A stretch of DNA of 64,000 bases from Mycobacterium gordonae (GCF_001417955.2 NZ_LKTM01000024.1:46721-110720); one strand, 5' to 3'; shown: positions 35,143 through 45,494, counted from the stretch's first letter. Translations and numbers: made by a program. The notes: generated by a model from the letters alone, not told the origin.

Positions 35143-36048
35143 ATGACGCCGGAAGACCCGCCGCGGACACTGCAGGACGAGGTGCGCAGATTGCGCGCCG
35201 GCATCGTCAAACACCTCCCGTCAACGCGCGACCCGCAGGAGTCGGAGATGGTCCGCGTGGTCTCGGCCGCCTCGCTGGCCTGGGATGGCCAGCTCGACCG
35301 CGTCGACCGTTTCTCTCGTCCGCTGCTGCCGTCGGGTGCGCTGACTGAAGAGCGCGCGAACCCGGAGATGACCGCACAGCTCTTCCTGGAGCAGATGGCG
35401 TCCGACTATCGGCGAGTGGCGTCATGCCAACTCGACCTCCGCGAGGTGGAAGCGCGGCGTAATTCAGAAGAAGGCATCAAGACCCTCGAGCGTGCCGGTG
35501 TTGTGAGCCGACCGGTGGCGCCACTGGCGGTGGGGCAACACCTTGCGTCACAACGCAGCGGGAAGCAGGATTTGGCGAGCGTCTTCGAGCCATGGATCGC
35601 GACTCCGGAGAACTCAGATCGCGACTCCCCGTACGCCGCAGTATTCGGCGAAGTGCTCGGGCCCCTGATTATTGTCGCACTGGATAATTCGCCCTCCGAC
35701 CCTGCGCTGCCCGGCTGGTCTGGTCGGGTTGGCGAAGTGTGGTGCGCCGAGTTCCTCGCCGCAGGGGCTGAGATCCTGAAATGGCCGGCCCTGCTCGGTC
35801 GTTCACATATCGAAGGCAGAGTGCTCAGGGCGTCGCGATACGACACAGCTGACTTCACCGAGACCGCCAACAAAGTCGTCGCGGTCGCCCAGGGGTTCCG
35901 CCGGGTCGAGGACGTGAGGGTGAGCGCGGCGGGCACAGTACCCCGAGTCGAACTTGTCCTTGCCGGCGACGGGCTCACCCGAGAAGAATTGACTCGCTTC
36001 ACAAATGAGATCAAGCACCTGCATGCTGAAGTGGCGATTCTGTCCTGA
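35143..36048 (+). CDS. Unknown partner of the nucleosidase-like enzyme
   Basis: A 301-residue soluble protein that I do not recognise. It has no signal peptide or membrane helix. A charged helical N-terminus (residues about 1-130) is followed by a mixed region containing IIVALDNSPSDPALPGWSGRVGEVWCAEFLAAG, and a C-terminal beta-alpha-beta-like segment (VRVSAAGTVPRVELVLAGDG, then LTRFTNEIKHLHAEVAIL). The ATG directly follows the TGA of the nucleosidase-like gene with no gap, implying translational coupling. A regulatory or complex-forming partner is the simplest inference. Confidence 0.7.
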   Translation: MTPEDPPRTLQDEVRRLRAGIVKHLPSTRDPQESEMVRVVSAASLAWDGQLDRVDRFSRPLLPSGALTEERANPEMTAQLFLEQMASDYRRVASCQLDLREVEARRNSEEGIKTLERAGVVSRPVAPLAVGQHLASQRSGKQDLASVFEPWIATPENSDRDSPYAAVFGEVLGPLIIVALDNSPSDPALPGWSGRVGEVWCAEFLAAGAEILKWPALLGRSHIEGRVLRASRYDTADFTETANKVVAVAQGFRRVEDVRVSAAGTVPRVELVLAGDGLTREELTRFTNEIKHLHAEVAILS

Positions 36049-36068
36049 CCCGTCGCGCCGACACCCAC

Positions 36069-36088
36069 CTAGGGCCCAACGACCCTAG
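36069..36088. promoter_or_regulatory. Degenerate DosR box upstream of hrp1
   Basis: The 14-nt core GGGCCCAACGACCC (36072-36085) matches the DosR core GGGACTTTAGTCCC at 8 of 14 positions, including both outer GGG/CCC triplets and the inner C and G. It sits inside the palindromic 20-mer CTAGGG...CCCTAG, 68 nt before the hrp1 start. Confidence 0.5.
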
Positions 36089-36155
36089 AAGGCCCGGCCG
36101 CAATCGGCCTACCTTTGAAGGCGCAATTATTCATCGCAACAGGAGTAGAACAATC

Positions 36156-36590
36156 ATGACCACCGCTCGCGACATCATGCATGCCGGTGCCGCCTGTGTA
36201 GGCGAGCACGAAACCCTTACCGCTGCAGCTCAACACATGCGGGACTTAGGTGTCGGCGCACTGCCGATCTGCGGAGATGACGACCGGCTGCACGGAATGA
36301 TCACCGATCGTGACATCGTCGTCAAATGTCTTGCAGCCGGTGCGGATCCGTCGACCGCGACTGTCGGCGAACTCGCGCAAGGCAGCGCCTACCATGTCAG
36401 TGGCGAGGCCGATATTCAAGAAATGTTGAACATGATGGAAGAGCACCAGGTGCGCCGCCTGCCCGTAATCGAAGATCACCGCTTGGTGGGCATCATCAGC
36501 GAAGCCGACATCGCCCGCCATCTGCCCGAGCACGAAATTGCGCACTTCGTGAAAGCAATCTGCTCCCCCAAGGCGCTCACCGCTCACTGA
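36156..36590 (+). CDS. hrp1: Hypoxic response protein 1 (tandem CBS domains)
   Basis: A 144-residue protein of two CBS domains, very close to M. tuberculosis Hrp1 (Rv2626c, 143 residues): MTTARDIMHAGAACVGEHETL at the start, GALPICGDDDRLHGMITDRDIV, EEHQVRRLPVIEDHRLVGIISEADIARHLPEHE in the second domain. Hrp1 is strongly induced in hypoxia by DosR; its ligand is debated. An AGGAG precedes the ATG by about 9 nt. It lies next to hspX. Confidence 0.95.
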   Translation: MTTARDIMHAGAACVGEHETLTAAAQHMRDLGVGALPICGDDDRLHGMITDRDIVVKCLAAGADPSTATVGELAQGSAYHVSGEADIQEMLNMMEEHQVRRLPVIEDHRLVGIISEADIARHLPEHEIAHFVKAICSPKALTAH

Positions 36591-36753
36591 TCGAGCATCG
36601 ATCTCATCTGCGCTGGCCTGAGCGCGCCTGCAGCTGCGGATCAACCCGCCGGCCGCCCTTGAGCCGGCCAACGAAGGCAGTGCGCCGAAAAACGAAAGTT
36701 GTTGGCGCCCAGGGTCGGACGGCTGGCTTCCGCGCGAGAAATATCCTCCCGCG

Positions 36754-36773
36754 AAAGGGACTTCGGTCTCTAT
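36754..36773. promoter_or_regulatory. DosR box upstream of hspX
   Basis: The core GGGACTTCGGTCTC (36757-36770) matches GGGACTTTAGTCCC at 11 of 14 positions. It lies 66 nt upstream of the hspX start, in the position expected for DosR activation. Confidence 0.7.
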
Positions 36774-36836
36774 TGCTTCGACCCAGCGAGCTTGAGAATC
36801 GGAACGGCAAGCCCTGTTAACCAAAGGAGGGACATC

Positions 36837-37268
36837 ATGACTGATCTCCCCGTCCGCCAGCAGTCTCGAGGGTGGCTCCCGGATTTCTGGTCCGGCCTAC
36901 TCACCGGTTTCCCCTCGTCACTGACCGCTTTGCATCCTGGCAACCTGATCAAGCTCGAGGACGACATGGAAGACGGCCGCTACACGCTGCGCGCTGAAAT
37001 CCCCGGCATCGATCCGGACAAGGACGTCGACATCACGGTTCGTGACGGTCGGTTGACGATCAAGGCGGAGCGCACCGAGCGCAAAGAAAGCAAAGGCAGA
37101 TCAGAGTTCTCCTACAGCTCATTCGCCCGCTCGGTCACCCTGCCGCCAGGAGCAGACGAGGACGACATCAATGCCACCTACGACAAGGGCATCCTGACCG
37201 TCTCGGTGGGTATTCCTGAACAGGCAGCGGCGGGCGAGAAGCACATAGCCGTGCACACCGCGGGCTGA
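36837..37268 (+). CDS. hspX: Alpha-crystallin small heat-shock protein HspX/Acr
   Basis: A 143-residue Hsp20 chaperone. It closely resembles M. tuberculosis HspX (Rv2031c, 144 residues): RAEIPGIDPDKDVDITVRDGRLTIKAERTE, SEFSYSSFARSVTLPPGADEDDI and ATYDKGILTVSV form the alpha-crystallin domain. It holds unfolding proteins during dormancy and hypoxia. ATG 36837 follows a very strong AAAGGAGG. A good DosR box lies upstream and hrp1 is next door, so co-regulation is expected. Confidence 0.95.
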   Translation: MTDLPVRQQSRGWLPDFWSGLLTGFPSSLTALHPGNLIKLEDDMEDGRYTLRAEIPGIDPDKDVDITVRDGRLTIKAERTERKESKGRSEFSYSSFARSVTLPPGADEDDINATYDKGILTVSVGIPEQAAAGEKHIAVHTAG

Positions 37269-37283
37269 GCCGGCTCCGCTTCG

Positions 37284-38111
37284 CTATTCCCGCCGTGCCG
37301 GGAAGTACATCTCTTGTCGCACCGTGCACACCAACTCGCCGTTGCGGTTGAACATCGTCCCGTTCGCCAGCGCGAGCGAGTCGGCGCTACTCGGCGAAGA
37401 CCGTTGCAGGAACAGCCATTCCGACAACACCGCGGGCGAGTGGAACCAGACGGAATGGTCGCGCTGCGACGACTCGCCGACTCCTCCGTATGCGGCGAAC
37501 GCCGGCTCGGTCAGTGTCACCGCGGAGAGGTAGGCCACCAGGCTGGCAGTCAGCACCGGATCGTCGGGAACCTCGCCATCCGGTCGCCACCACATCGCCG
37601 ACCGCGCCGGCGGCAGATTCTCACTGTCGATGACGCGCCGCTCGAACCAGCGCAGGCTTGCGTACCGGCCCTGCGAGTTCGGGTCGGACTCGGCGAGGTG
37701 CGGCGCTACCCAGGGCAACGTCTCCGGCTCGGGTGCCGCCGGCATCGGCGGCTGATAGACGACCGCAGCAGACGCCGGGTCGGCGACCTTGAACGACGAC
37801 ATCGCCTCCATCAGAATCTTGTCGTCTTGGCGTGCGGTCACCCGGCGCGCCGAGAACGTCCGTCCCTCTTGCAGATTCACCACCTCGAAGTCGACCGTGC
37901 GGCTGGCGTCACCGGAGCGCAGGAAATACGTGTGCACACTGTGCGGCGCGCGGCCAGGCGCGGTGTAGGACGCCGCCAACAAGGCCTGAGCCGAGATATG
38001 CCCACCGAGGATGTGGTTGTGCGGAGCGGGCAGCTGCCGGCCGGTGAAGAGCCACGGCTCGACGCGGGCCAGCTCCATGGTGGCAAGCACGTCGCCGAGA
38101 GAGGATGACAT
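37284..38111 (-). CDS. Acyl-CoA thioesterase II (TesB-like)
   Basis: A 275-residue double hot-dog thioesterase. The first half has LFTGRQLPAPHNHILGGHISAQALLAA and VHTYFLRSGDASRTVDFEV, the second half SLVAYLSAVTLTEPAF and DHSVWFHSPAVLSEWLFLQ, which are the TesB signatures; the second domain carries the catalytic Asp/Thr-Ser/Gln region. It hydrolyses acyl-CoA to free acid and CoA. It converges on hspX with a 15-nt gap. Confidence 0.88.
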   Translation of the reverse strand: MSSSLGDVLATMELARVEPWLFTGRQLPAPHNHILGGHISAQALLAASYTAPGRAPHSVHTYFLRSGDASRTVDFEVVNLQEGRTFSARRVTARQDDKILMEAMSSFKVADPASAAVVYQPPMPAAPEPETLPWVAPHLAESDPNSQGRYASLRWFERRVIDSENLPPARSAMWWRPDGEVPDDPVLTASLVAYLSAVTLTEPAFAAYGGVGESSQRDHSVWFHSPAVLSEWLFLQRSSPSSADSLALANGTMFNRNGELVCTVRQEMYFPARRE

Positions 38112-38147
38112 CGCCCCGTATCTTGCCCGATCGCCACCCGGCCAGGC

Positions 38148-39164
38148 TCAACAGCTGAGCTGGCGGTATCGCTGCAGCCGCCGCAGGGCCGCCGCCGACG
38201 CCGCAGCGGTGACAGGGTCTAACGCTCGGACCAGTTCGGCGCGCACCGCGGCGACGTCGAGATGCATGCCGATCGCCACCAGAGAGTTACCGACGGCCCG
38301 CGGCGGTGCCTTCGCGATGTGGATGGCGCTACCGACGAGGTTGAGGACATAGGTACGGGTCGACCGCCCGTGCCGCACCCCCACCACACCCTTGAGCCGG
38401 AATACCCCGTCCGGCGGCTGTTCGACCAGGTCAAACAGCGCATCGAGGTCGACGCACCCGCTGCTGGTGACGGTGACGGCGTCGGCGTGCACGTGGTCGT
38501 GGGTGTGCTCGGCGTCGAGCAACAACTCCCGAAACGACAGTTGCCCCGTCTCCTCCTGCGATTCCAGCGGGTCGAACAGCAATGTGGGGTCGACCCGGCC
38601 ACCTGTAGTGCCCACCACCTGAACCCGTGGGTTTCGTTGCGCCACACGTTCCCTGACGCGTTGCAGCACCGCAGGCCGCTGCTCTTCAGGCACCTGGTCG
38701 AGCTTGTTGACCACCACCAGTGATGCCACGCCGTAGCGCACCGGCGGCAGTTCGCTGCGGTCGACGGTGTCAAAGTGGTTGACAGCGTCGACGACATCGA
38801 CCAAGCCGCCGCTTCGGACCCCGGACAACTTGCTGAAGCCGATGATCCGCGCAATCGACACCGGATCGGCCAGCCCGCTGGCCTCCACGATGATGGCGTC
38901 CAGCCGACGGGCCGGATCGGCTAGCTTGGCGAGCGCGTCGTCGAGCCCACCGTCGTCGGGCAGGCAGCAGATGCAGCCGCCGGCGATCGAGGCGGGCTCG
39001 TCGACTTGGCCGGCCACCAGCGCGGCGTCGACATTGAGTTCGCCGAAGTCGTTGACCACTACCCCGATCCGCGTACCCGGGCTGCGCAGCAAATGATTCA
39101 GCAGGGTCGTTTTGCCGGCCCCGAGATGACCGGTGAGCGCGATCACAGGTATCGCTGACACCAC
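38148..39164 (-). CDS. CobW/P47K-type GTPase (putative metal chaperone)
   Basis: A 338-residue G3E GTPase. Walker A GHLGAGKT is at 12-19, the metal-binding CxCC motif is Cys64-Ile-Cys66-Cys67, NKLD lies near 152, and a His-rich HTHDHVH follows in the second half with a CobW C-terminal domain. Members deliver zinc or cobalt to target enzymes and are often Zur-regulated. I see no clear Zur box upstream. It lies 36 nt from the thioesterase start on the same strand. Confidence 0.87.
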   Translation of the reverse strand: MVSAIPVIALTGHLGAGKTTLLNHLLRSPGTRIGVVVNDFGELNVDAALVAGQVDEPASIAGGCICCLPDDGGLDDALAKLADPARRLDAIIVEASGLADPVSIARIIGFSKLSGVRSGGLVDVVDAVNHFDTVDRSELPPVRYGVASLVVVNKLDQVPEEQRPAVLQRVRERVAQRNPRVQVVGTTGGRVDPTLLFDPLESQEETGQLSFRELLLDAEHTHDHVHADAVTVTSSGCVDLDALFDLVEQPPDGVFRLKGVVGVRHGRSTRTYVLNLVGSAIHIAKAPPRAVGNSLVAIGMHLDVAAVRAELVRALDPVTAAASAAALRRLQRYRQLSC

Positions 39165-39334
39165 TCTCCCCCGACGTCGGAACCAGGTCGTGCAAGGCTA
39201 ACCGCAGCGCCGAACAGCCCGTTCGGTCTAGCCGTTTTCTTAGGTTTGGCGACCGGTGCCGTAGGCTTTGCGGCGATTTGTGAACGCAGACGCGCACCCC
39301 TTGGCGCTCGACCGACCGAACGGACTTCAAGCAA

Positions 39335-40870
39335 GTGATCATCGGAATACCGCGCGAGTCTCTCTCTGGTGAGACGCGTGTTGCCGCCACGCCGCAGACC
39401 GTCGGGCAACTCACCAAGCTCGGCTACTCGGTGGTCGTCGAATCCGAAGCGGGCGCCGCCGCGAGCTTCCTGGACAGCGCCTACGTCGAGGCCGGCGCCG
39501 ACATCGGGACGTCTGAGCAGGCATGGACCGCGGACATCGTCTTGAAGGTGAACGCCCCGAACGACGACGAGATCGCGGCCCTGCGCGACGGCGCGACCCT
39601 GGTCAGCCTCATCTCCCCCGGCCTGCACCCCGAGCTCGTCGAGAAACTGACTACCCGCAAGATCACCGTGCTGGCCATGGATGCGGTGCCCCGCATCTCA
39701 CGGGCGCAGTCGCTGGACGTGCTGTCGTCGATGGCCAACATCGCCGGGTACCGTGCGGTCATCGAGGCGGCGCACGCCTTCGGTCGGTTCTTCACCGGCC
39801 AGGTGACGGCGGCCGGCAAAGTGCCGCCGGCCAAGGTCCTCGTGGTGGGCGCGGGGGTGGCCGGCCTGTCCGCGATCGGGGCGGCCGGCAGCCTGGGCGC
39901 CATCGTGCGCGCCACCGACCCGCGGCCGGAGGTCGCCGATCAGGTGAAATCGCTTGGCGGCGAATATATTTCGGTTGACGACAGCGAAGCCGAGGTATCC
40001 GCCACCGGCTACGCCAAGGAGATGAGCGAGGACTACAAGGCCCGCGAGGCGCAGCTCTACGCCGAGCAGTGCCAGGACGTCGACATCATCATCACCACCG
40101 CACTGATCCCCGGCAAACCGGCGCCGCGGATCATCACGGGGGACATGGTGGCGGCCATGACCCCGGGCAGCGTGATCGTCGACATGGCCGCCTCAAACGG
40201 CGGCAACGTCGAGGGAACGGTCAAGGACCAGCTCGTCGTGACAGACAACGACGTCACCATCATCGGCTACACCGACCTGGCCGGACGGCTACCCGCTCAG
40301 TCCTCCCAGCTCTACGGCACCAACCTGGTCAATCTGCTGAAGCTGATGACCCCCGAGAAGGACGGACAGCTGGTCCTGAACTTCGACGACGTGGTCCAGC
40401 GCTCCATCACCGTGGTCCGCGACGGCGAATCCACCTGGCCCCCGCCGCCGGTGCAGGTCTCGGCAGCACCCGCCGTCCCGGCGGCCGCGGCGCCAGCCAA
40501 GGAGTCGCACGCCAAGCAGCCGATGTCCAACAAGCGACGGCTGACGACGACTCTGATCGCCGCCGCGGTGCTGTTCGGCCTGATCGCGATCTCACCGGCC
40601 GCCCTGCAGGTGCACCTGACGGTGTTCGCGCTGGCCATCGTGATCGGCTACTACGTGATTGGCCACGTCCATCACGCCCTGCACACCCCGCTGATGTCGG
40701 TGACGAATGCGATCTCCGGAATCATCGTGCTCGGCGCCCTGCTGCAGATCGGAAAAGAGAACCTCCCGATCACCGTGGTGTCCTGTGCGGCGATCCTGCT
40801 GGCCAGCATCAACATCTTCGGCGGCTTCGCGGTGACGCGACGCATGCTGGCCATGTTCTCCCGCAGCTGA
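39335..40870 (+). CDS. pntA: NAD(P) transhydrogenase alpha subunit (fused)
   Basis: A 511-residue subunit of the proton-pumping transhydrogenase that moves hydride between NADH and NADP+. Residues 1 to about 370 form the NAD-binding domain I, with [28 protein letters not shown]. After a Pro/Ala-rich linker the C-terminus has four membrane helices of domain II. M. tuberculosis splits this into two genes (pntAa and pntAb), so the fusion here is notable. The start is GTG. It is followed by pntB after 29 nt. Confidence 0.94.
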   Translation: MIIGIPRESLSGETRVAATPQTVGQLTKLGYSVVVESEAGAAASFLDSAYVEAGADIGTSEQAWTADIVLKVNAPNDDEIAALRDGATLVSLISPGLHPELVEKLTTRKITVLAMDAVPRISRAQSLDVLSSMANIAGYRAVIEAAHAFGRFFTGQVTAAGKVPPAKVLVVGAGVAGLSAIGAAGSLGAIVRATDPRPEVADQVKSLGGEYISVDDSEAEVSATGYAKEMSEDYKAREAQLYAEQCQDVDIIITTALIPGKPAPRIITGDMVAAMTPGSVIVDMAASNGGNVEGTVKDQLVVTDNDVTIIGYTDLAGRLPAQSSQLYGTNLVNLLKLMTPEKDGQLVLNFDDVVQRSITVVRDGESTWPPPPVQVSAAPAVPAAAAPAKESHAKQPMSNKRRLTTTLIAAAVLFGLIAISPAALQVHLTVFALAIVIGYYVIGHVHHALHTPLMSVTNAISGIIVLGALLQIGKENLPITVVSCAAILLASINIFGGFAVTRRMLAMFSRS

Positions 40871-40899
40871 GCCTGCGCACCCAATCGGAGGATCATCCC

Positions 40900-42321
40900 T
40901 TGTTCACGATAGAAACCGCCGCCAAAGCGGCATACGTCGTCGCGGCCCTGCTGTTCATCCTGGCGCTGGCCGGGCTGTCCAAGCACGAAACGTCGCGCGC
41001 CGGAAACACTTTCGGCATCTTCGGCATGGCCGTAGCGCTGGCCGCGACCATCGCGCTGGCGATCAACGGGCACATCGAGTCGCTGGGCGTGGCCCTGCTG
41101 GCCGGTGCCGTGGCCGTCGGCGCTGCGATCGGCCTGTGGCGTGCCCGGGTGGTCGAGATGACCGGCATGCCCGAGCTGATCGCGCTGCTGCACTCGTTCG
41201 TCGGCCTGGCCGCCGTGCTGGTCGGCTGGAACGGCTACCTGTTCGTCGAGCACAACCCCGGTGGCGCCGAGGCCGCCACCCTGCGGGCGGAAGGCCTGGG
41301 TGGCATCCACTCGGCCGAGGTCGTCATCGGCGTCTTCATCGGCGCCGTGACGTTCACCGGCTCGATCGTGGCAAACCTCAAGCTCTCGGCGCGGATCAAG
41401 TCGGCGCCGATGATGCTTCCCGGCAAGAACTTCCTCAACGTCGGCGCGCTCGTGCTGTTCGGCGCCCTCACGGTGTGGTTTGTGATCAACCCGACGATCT
41501 GGCTGCTCGCCGCGGTGACCGCGCTCGCGCTGCTGCTGGGCTGGCATCTGGTCGCGTCCATCGGCGGCGGGGACATGCCCGTCGTGGTGTCGATGCTGAA
41601 CAGCTACTCGGGATGGGCGGCCGCCGCGTCCGGCTTCCTGCTGAGCAACGACCTGCTGATCATCACCGGCGCCCTGGTCGGGTCCTCCGGTGCGTACCTG
41701 TCCTACATCATGTGTAAGGCGATGAACCGCTCGTTCATCTCCGTGATCGCCGGAGGATTCGGCATCGAGGCAGGTCCGGCCGAGGACAAGGATTACGGCG
41801 AGCATCGGGAGATCACTGCCGAGGGAGCTGCGGAGCTGCTGACTTCGGCCGATTCAGTGATCATCACCCCCGGATACGGGATGGCTGTCGCCCAGGCCCA
41901 GAACGCCGTGGCCGATCTGACCCGCAAACTGCGCGCTCGTGGCGTCAACGTCCGGTTCGGCATCCACCCGGTCGCGGGACGCCTGCCCGGCCACATGAAC
42001 GTGCTACTGGCCGAGGCCAAGGTGCCCTACGACATCGTGCTGGAGATGGACGAGATCAACGACGACTTCTCCGACACCGCGGTCGTCCTGGTCATCGGCG
42101 CCAACGACACCGTCAACCCGGCCGCCGCGGAAGACCCGAGCAGCCCGATCGCCGGTATGCCGGTTCTGACCGTCTGGGACGCCGACAACGTGATCGTGTT
42201 CAAGCGGTCGATGGCCTCGGGCTACGCCGGCGTGCAGAACCCGCTGTTCTTCCGGGAGAACAGCGCGATGCTGTTCGGCGATGCGCGCGACCGGGTAGAG
42301 GCGATCCTCGCGGCGCTCTAG
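40900..42321 (+). CDS. pntB: NAD(P) transhydrogenase beta subunit
   Basis: A 473-residue partner of PntA: about nine membrane helices (residues 1-270), then the NADP-binding domain III with [41 protein letters not shown] and [15 protein letters not shown]. Together they use the proton gradient to make NADPH. The frame is open far upstream inside pntA, but I choose TTG 40900, with GGAGGA about eight bases before it, because homology begins at [14 protein letters not shown]. Confidence 0.93.
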   Translation: MFTIETAAKAAYVVAALLFILALAGLSKHETSRAGNTFGIFGMAVALAATIALAINGHIESLGVALLAGAVAVGAAIGLWRARVVEMTGMPELIALLHSFVGLAAVLVGWNGYLFVEHNPGGAEAATLRAEGLGGIHSAEVVIGVFIGAVTFTGSIVANLKLSARIKSAPMMLPGKNFLNVGALVLFGALTVWFVINPTIWLLAAVTALALLLGWHLVASIGGGDMPVVVSMLNSYSGWAAAASGFLLSNDLLIITGALVGSSGAYLSYIMCKAMNRSFISVIAGGFGIEAGPAEDKDYGEHREITAEGAAELLTSADSVIITPGYGMAVAQAQNAVADLTRKLRARGVNVRFGIHPVAGRLPGHMNVLLAEAKVPYDIVLEMDEINDDFSDTAVVLVIGANDTVNPAAAEDPSSPIAGMPVLTVWDADNVIVFKRSMASGYAGVQNPLFFRENSAMLFGDARDRVEAILAAL

Positions 42322-42563
42322 CCTCATTCGCGCTGGGACGACGGCGGCCGGGTCGCCGAGATTGCCGCTGCGGTCGCGGTTTCCCGACCGAGCACAGCCA
42401 CCACCGCCATCTTGCGGGGCGAACTGTCTTCGCGCTGCGGCGGCGACCCATCCGTGTGAGTATTCGATGTGATGACGAACCGGTGTGCCGAAAGCCCGGA
42501 AGCCGGGCGGGGAACTCGATACGCTTGGCGCACATCACCGGTGACTGACGCTTAGGGGGCGAC

Positions 42564-44219
42564 GTGTCGTTTCTAGCCGTGGCTCCTGACTGGGTCACGT
42601 CGGCGGCAGCGGATCTGGAGAACATCGGCTCGGCGCTGAGCGCGGCCAACGCGGCCGCCGCCCTGCCGACCACGGGGGTTGCGGCGGCCGCCGCCGACGA
42701 AGTCTCGACCGCGATCGCGGCACTGTTCGCCGGGTTCGGTCAGGAATATCAGGCGCTGAACACCCAGCTCAGCGCGTTCCAGCAGCAGTTCGTCCTGTTG
42801 CTGGGCAGTTCCGCCGGGTCGTACGCCTCTGCGGAGGCGACGGCCGCCTCGGTGCTGGACCCGGTCTTCGGCGTGATCAATCTGCCCACCCAACTGCTGC
42901 TGGGACGTCCGCTGATCGGTGACGGGGCGGCCGGAACTGCGGCATCGCCGAACGGCGGGGCCGGCGGGTTGCTGTGGGGCAACGGCGGGGCTGGGTATTC
43001 GCAGACGGTCGCAGGGGCAGGCGGAGCGGGCGGTTCGGCCGGGTTCATCGGTAATGGCGGGGCCGGCGGCACGGGTGCCAATGGTGGGGCTGGCGGCGCC
43101 GGCGGCAATGGCGGCTGGTTGTTCGGTAACGGCGGCTGGGGCGGCACTGGTGGCGCGAACCTCGCAGGCGCGGGTGGGACCGGTGGCGCCGGAGGCGTTG
43201 CCTATCTGCTGGGTACCGGAGGCAACGGCGGCACCGGCGGGCTAGGCACAGGGGCTACTTATCCCCTCGGCTACGGCGGCACCGGCGGCCACGGCGGCAT
43301 GATCTGGGGCGGTCAAGGCTTCAGCGGGGCCGGCTGGGACGGCAAGACCATTTCCATGCCGACCATCCAGACCACCGAACCGGTGGTCAACCTCTCCGTC
43401 AACGGCTACACCAGCGGACCGATTCTGGTCGATACCGGATCCGCCGGACTGGTCATGCAGATCAAGGACATCGGCGGTCTGCCCGGTCTGCTCAAGCTGG
43501 GTATTCCGCACGGGATCAACATCAGCGGCTACAGCGGCGGGCTGACCTACCTCTTTGCCAGCTACCCGACTTCGGTGGACTTCGGCAATGGCCTCGTCAG
43601 CGCGCCCTCCGCGGTCAACGTTGTGTTGTTCTCGATTCCCACATCGCCGTTTGCGATATCGGCCTACTTCACCGAGTTCCTGAAGAACCCGTTCGTCACC
43701 CCGTTCGACGCGTACTTCGCGACCGCCGGCGTGGACGGGGTCTGGGGCCTCGGCCCAAATGCGGTGGGACCGGGACCCAGCATCCCGAACCAATATCTGC
43801 CGGGCAACCTCGGCCAGGGCGCACTCATCGACATGGCCGGCGGCAAGTTGCAATTCGGTCCGAACCCGGGTCCGGTCAACTTCCCGCTCAATGGCTCTCC
43901 GATCACGACGTTGTACGTTTCCGTAAATGGCGGGACTCCAATAGCCGTGCCCTCAATCGTCGACTCCGGCGGTGTTCTGGGCACTATGCCTTCGTCGGTG
44001 ATCGGTGGCGCTGGCAGCTTGCCAGCAAATACGAACATCACGGTCTATGGCGGACCCGGCAATACCAACCTCCTCTACTCGTACAACACGAACGACTACA
44101 CCCCGACGGTCATTTCGTCCGGCCTGATGAATACCGGTTTCCTGCCCTTCTATCTCCAACCGATATACACCAGCTACAGCCCCGGTGGCGTCGGAACGAC
44201 TATCGTAAATACCCCCTAA
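42564..44219 (+). CDS. PE_PGRS protein with aspartic protease domain (PecA-like)
   Basis: A 551-residue protein: PE domain (1 to about 100, ending YASAE), a Gly/Ala/Asn-rich PGRS region (about 120-255), then a retropepsin/pepsin-like domain with two catalytic motifs, DTGSAGL (Asp290) and VDSGG (Asp467). The layout matches PE_PGRS35/PecA of M. marinum, a surface protease reported to cleave ESX-5-exported PE_PGRS proteins and LipY, and PE_PGRS16 of M. tuberculosis. GTG 42564 gives the standard MSFL PE start behind a GGGGG stretch. Confidence 0.93.
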   Translation: MSFLAVAPDWVTSAAADLENIGSALSAANAAAALPTTGVAAAAADEVSTAIAALFAGFGQEYQALNTQLSAFQQQFVLLLGSSAGSYASAEATAASVLDPVFGVINLPTQLLLGRPLIGDGAAGTAASPNGGAGGLLWGNGGAGYSQTVAGAGGAGGSAGFIGNGGAGGTGANGGAGGAGGNGGWLFGNGGWGGTGGANLAGAGGTGGAGGVAYLLGTGGNGGTGGLGTGATYPLGYGGTGGHGGMIWGGQGFSGAGWDGKTISMPTIQTTEPVVNLSVNGYTSGPILVDTGSAGLVMQIKDIGGLPGLLKLGIPHGINISGYSGGLTYLFASYPTSVDFGNGLVSAPSAVNVVLFSIPTSPFAISAYFTEFLKNPFVTPFDAYFATAGVDGVWGLGPNAVGPGPSIPNQYLPGNLGQGALIDMAGGKLQFGPNPGPVNFPLNGSPITTLYVSVNGGTPIAVPSIVDSGGVLGTMPSSVIGGAGSLPANTNITVYGGPGNTNLLYSYNTNDYTPTVISSGLMNTGFLPFYLQPIYTSYSPGGVGTTIVNTP

Positions 44220-44283
44220 AGCAATCTTGTTGCCCCACAGCTAGTTTCACCGCCTGTCGCCCCCCGCCGCTAAAGTCGCCTCC

Positions 44284-45432
44284 ATGCTGCAGACGATCGC
44301 CGTGCGCGGCTACCGCTCGCTGCGCGACATCGTGCTTCCCCTGGGCCGACTGTCCGTCGTCACGGGAGCCAACGGCACCGGTAAGTCATCGGTGTACCGC
44401 GCGCTGCGCCTGCTGGCCGATTGCGGGCGCGGCGAAGTCATCGGCTCACTGGCCCGCGAGGGCGGCCTGGAATCGGTGCTGTGGGCCGGTCCGGAGCAGC
44501 TGGGTGGAGCGCGCAAACAGGGAATAACTCAGGGCACCGCCCGCACCCGGCCGTTGTCGCTCGAACTCGGTTTCGCCGCAGATGATTTCGGCTACCTCGT
44601 CGATCTCGGCATCCCGCAGATGGCGGGCTACCGTTCGGCCTTCGCCCGCGATCCGGAGATCAAGCGCGAGGCGATCTTCGCCGGCCCCGTGCTGCGACGT
44701 GCCACCACCCTGGTTCGCCGCACCCGCGACTTCGCGGAAGTCAGCGGCGATTCCGGCTTCGACGAGCTGAGCCGGACCCTGCCGTCCTACCGCAGCGTGC
44801 TGACCGAATACGCGCACCCGCAAGCACTTCCAGAGCTCGCCGCCGTGCGTGAACGCCTGCGGGGGTGGCGGTTCTACGACGGCTTCCGGGTCGACGCCGC
44901 CGCCCCGGCCCGGCTACCGCAGGTGGGCACCCGCACTCCAGTGCTCTCCGACGACGGCAAGGATCTGGCCGCCGCGATCCAGACGATCATCGAAGCAGGG
45001 TTCGACGACCTGAGCCGGATCGTCGCCGACGCCTTCGACGGGGCCACCGTCACCGTCGAGGTCAACAACGGCCTGTTCGATCTGCAACTGCAGCAGCCCG
45101 GCATGCTGCGGCCGCTGCGCGCAGCCGAATTATCCGACGGCACATTGCGTTTCCTGCTGTGGGCCGCCGCGTTGCTCAGCCCGCAGCGGCCTTCGCTGAT
45201 GGTGCTCAACGAACCGGAGACCTCGCTGCACCCGAGCCTCGTCGGTCCGTTGGCTGCGCTGATCCGGGTCGCGGCCGAGCACACTCAGGTCGTGGTGGTC
45301 ACCCACTCCGACTCACTGCGGGAGGCGCTCGACGACGGGATGCAGATCGAGCTGTACAAGGATTTCGGCGAAACCCGGATCACCGGACAGAGTTTGCTGA
45401 CGACGCCGCCATGGGACTGGGGCAAACGCTGA
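44284..45432 (+). CDS. AAA ATPase, SMC/OLD-like (AAA_21)
   Basis: A 382-residue ATPase with no separate domain beyond the ABC-like core. Walker A GANGTGKS is at 28-35, the signature-like LSDGTLRFL and the Walker B PSLMVLNEPETSLHPS lie near residues 280-320, followed by a VVVVTHSDSL H-loop. There is no TOPRIM domain, so it is not a full OLD nuclease. Similar stand-alone proteins occur as predicted chromosome maintenance or defence ATPases. It precedes the TetR gene by 61 nt. Confidence 0.8.
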   Translation: MLQTIAVRGYRSLRDIVLPLGRLSVVTGANGTGKSSVYRALRLLADCGRGEVIGSLAREGGLESVLWAGPEQLGGARKQGITQGTARTRPLSLELGFAADDFGYLVDLGIPQMAGYRSAFARDPEIKREAIFAGPVLRRATTLVRRTRDFAEVSGDSGFDELSRTLPSYRSVLTEYAHPQALPELAAVRERLRGWRFYDGFRVDAAAPARLPQVGTRTPVLSDDGKDLAAAIQTIIEAGFDDLSRIVADAFDGATVTVEVNNGLFDLQLQQPGMLRPLRAAELSDGTLRFLLWAAALLSPQRPSLMVLNEPETSLHPSLVGPLAALIRVAAEHTQVVVVTHSDSLREALDDGMQIELYKDFGETRITGQSLLTTPPWDWGKR

Positions 45433-45453
45433 CCCCGGGTGGCCTGCACCTCG

Positions 45454-45494
45454 TTTTGCGTGCAAAGTGTGCAGTTTGTGCAAATATGTGCACA
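45454..45494. promoter_or_regulatory. TGCA-rich operator candidate at the TetR start
   Basis: TTTGC-GT-GCAAA (45455-45466) is an inverted repeat. It is followed by GTGCAGTTTGTGCAAAT and TGTGCACA (45487-45494), which runs into the TetR start. The same TGCA half-sites reappear downstream of the TetR gene at 46135-46153, as expected for one regulator binding both places. Confidence 0.5.

Noticed and set aside
40069..40899. Very long open frame preceding pntB in the same frame
   Set aside because: It is out of frame with pntA and antisense to nothing useful; residues are Arg/His-rich as in shifted high-GC frames. The true pntB start is TTG 40900.
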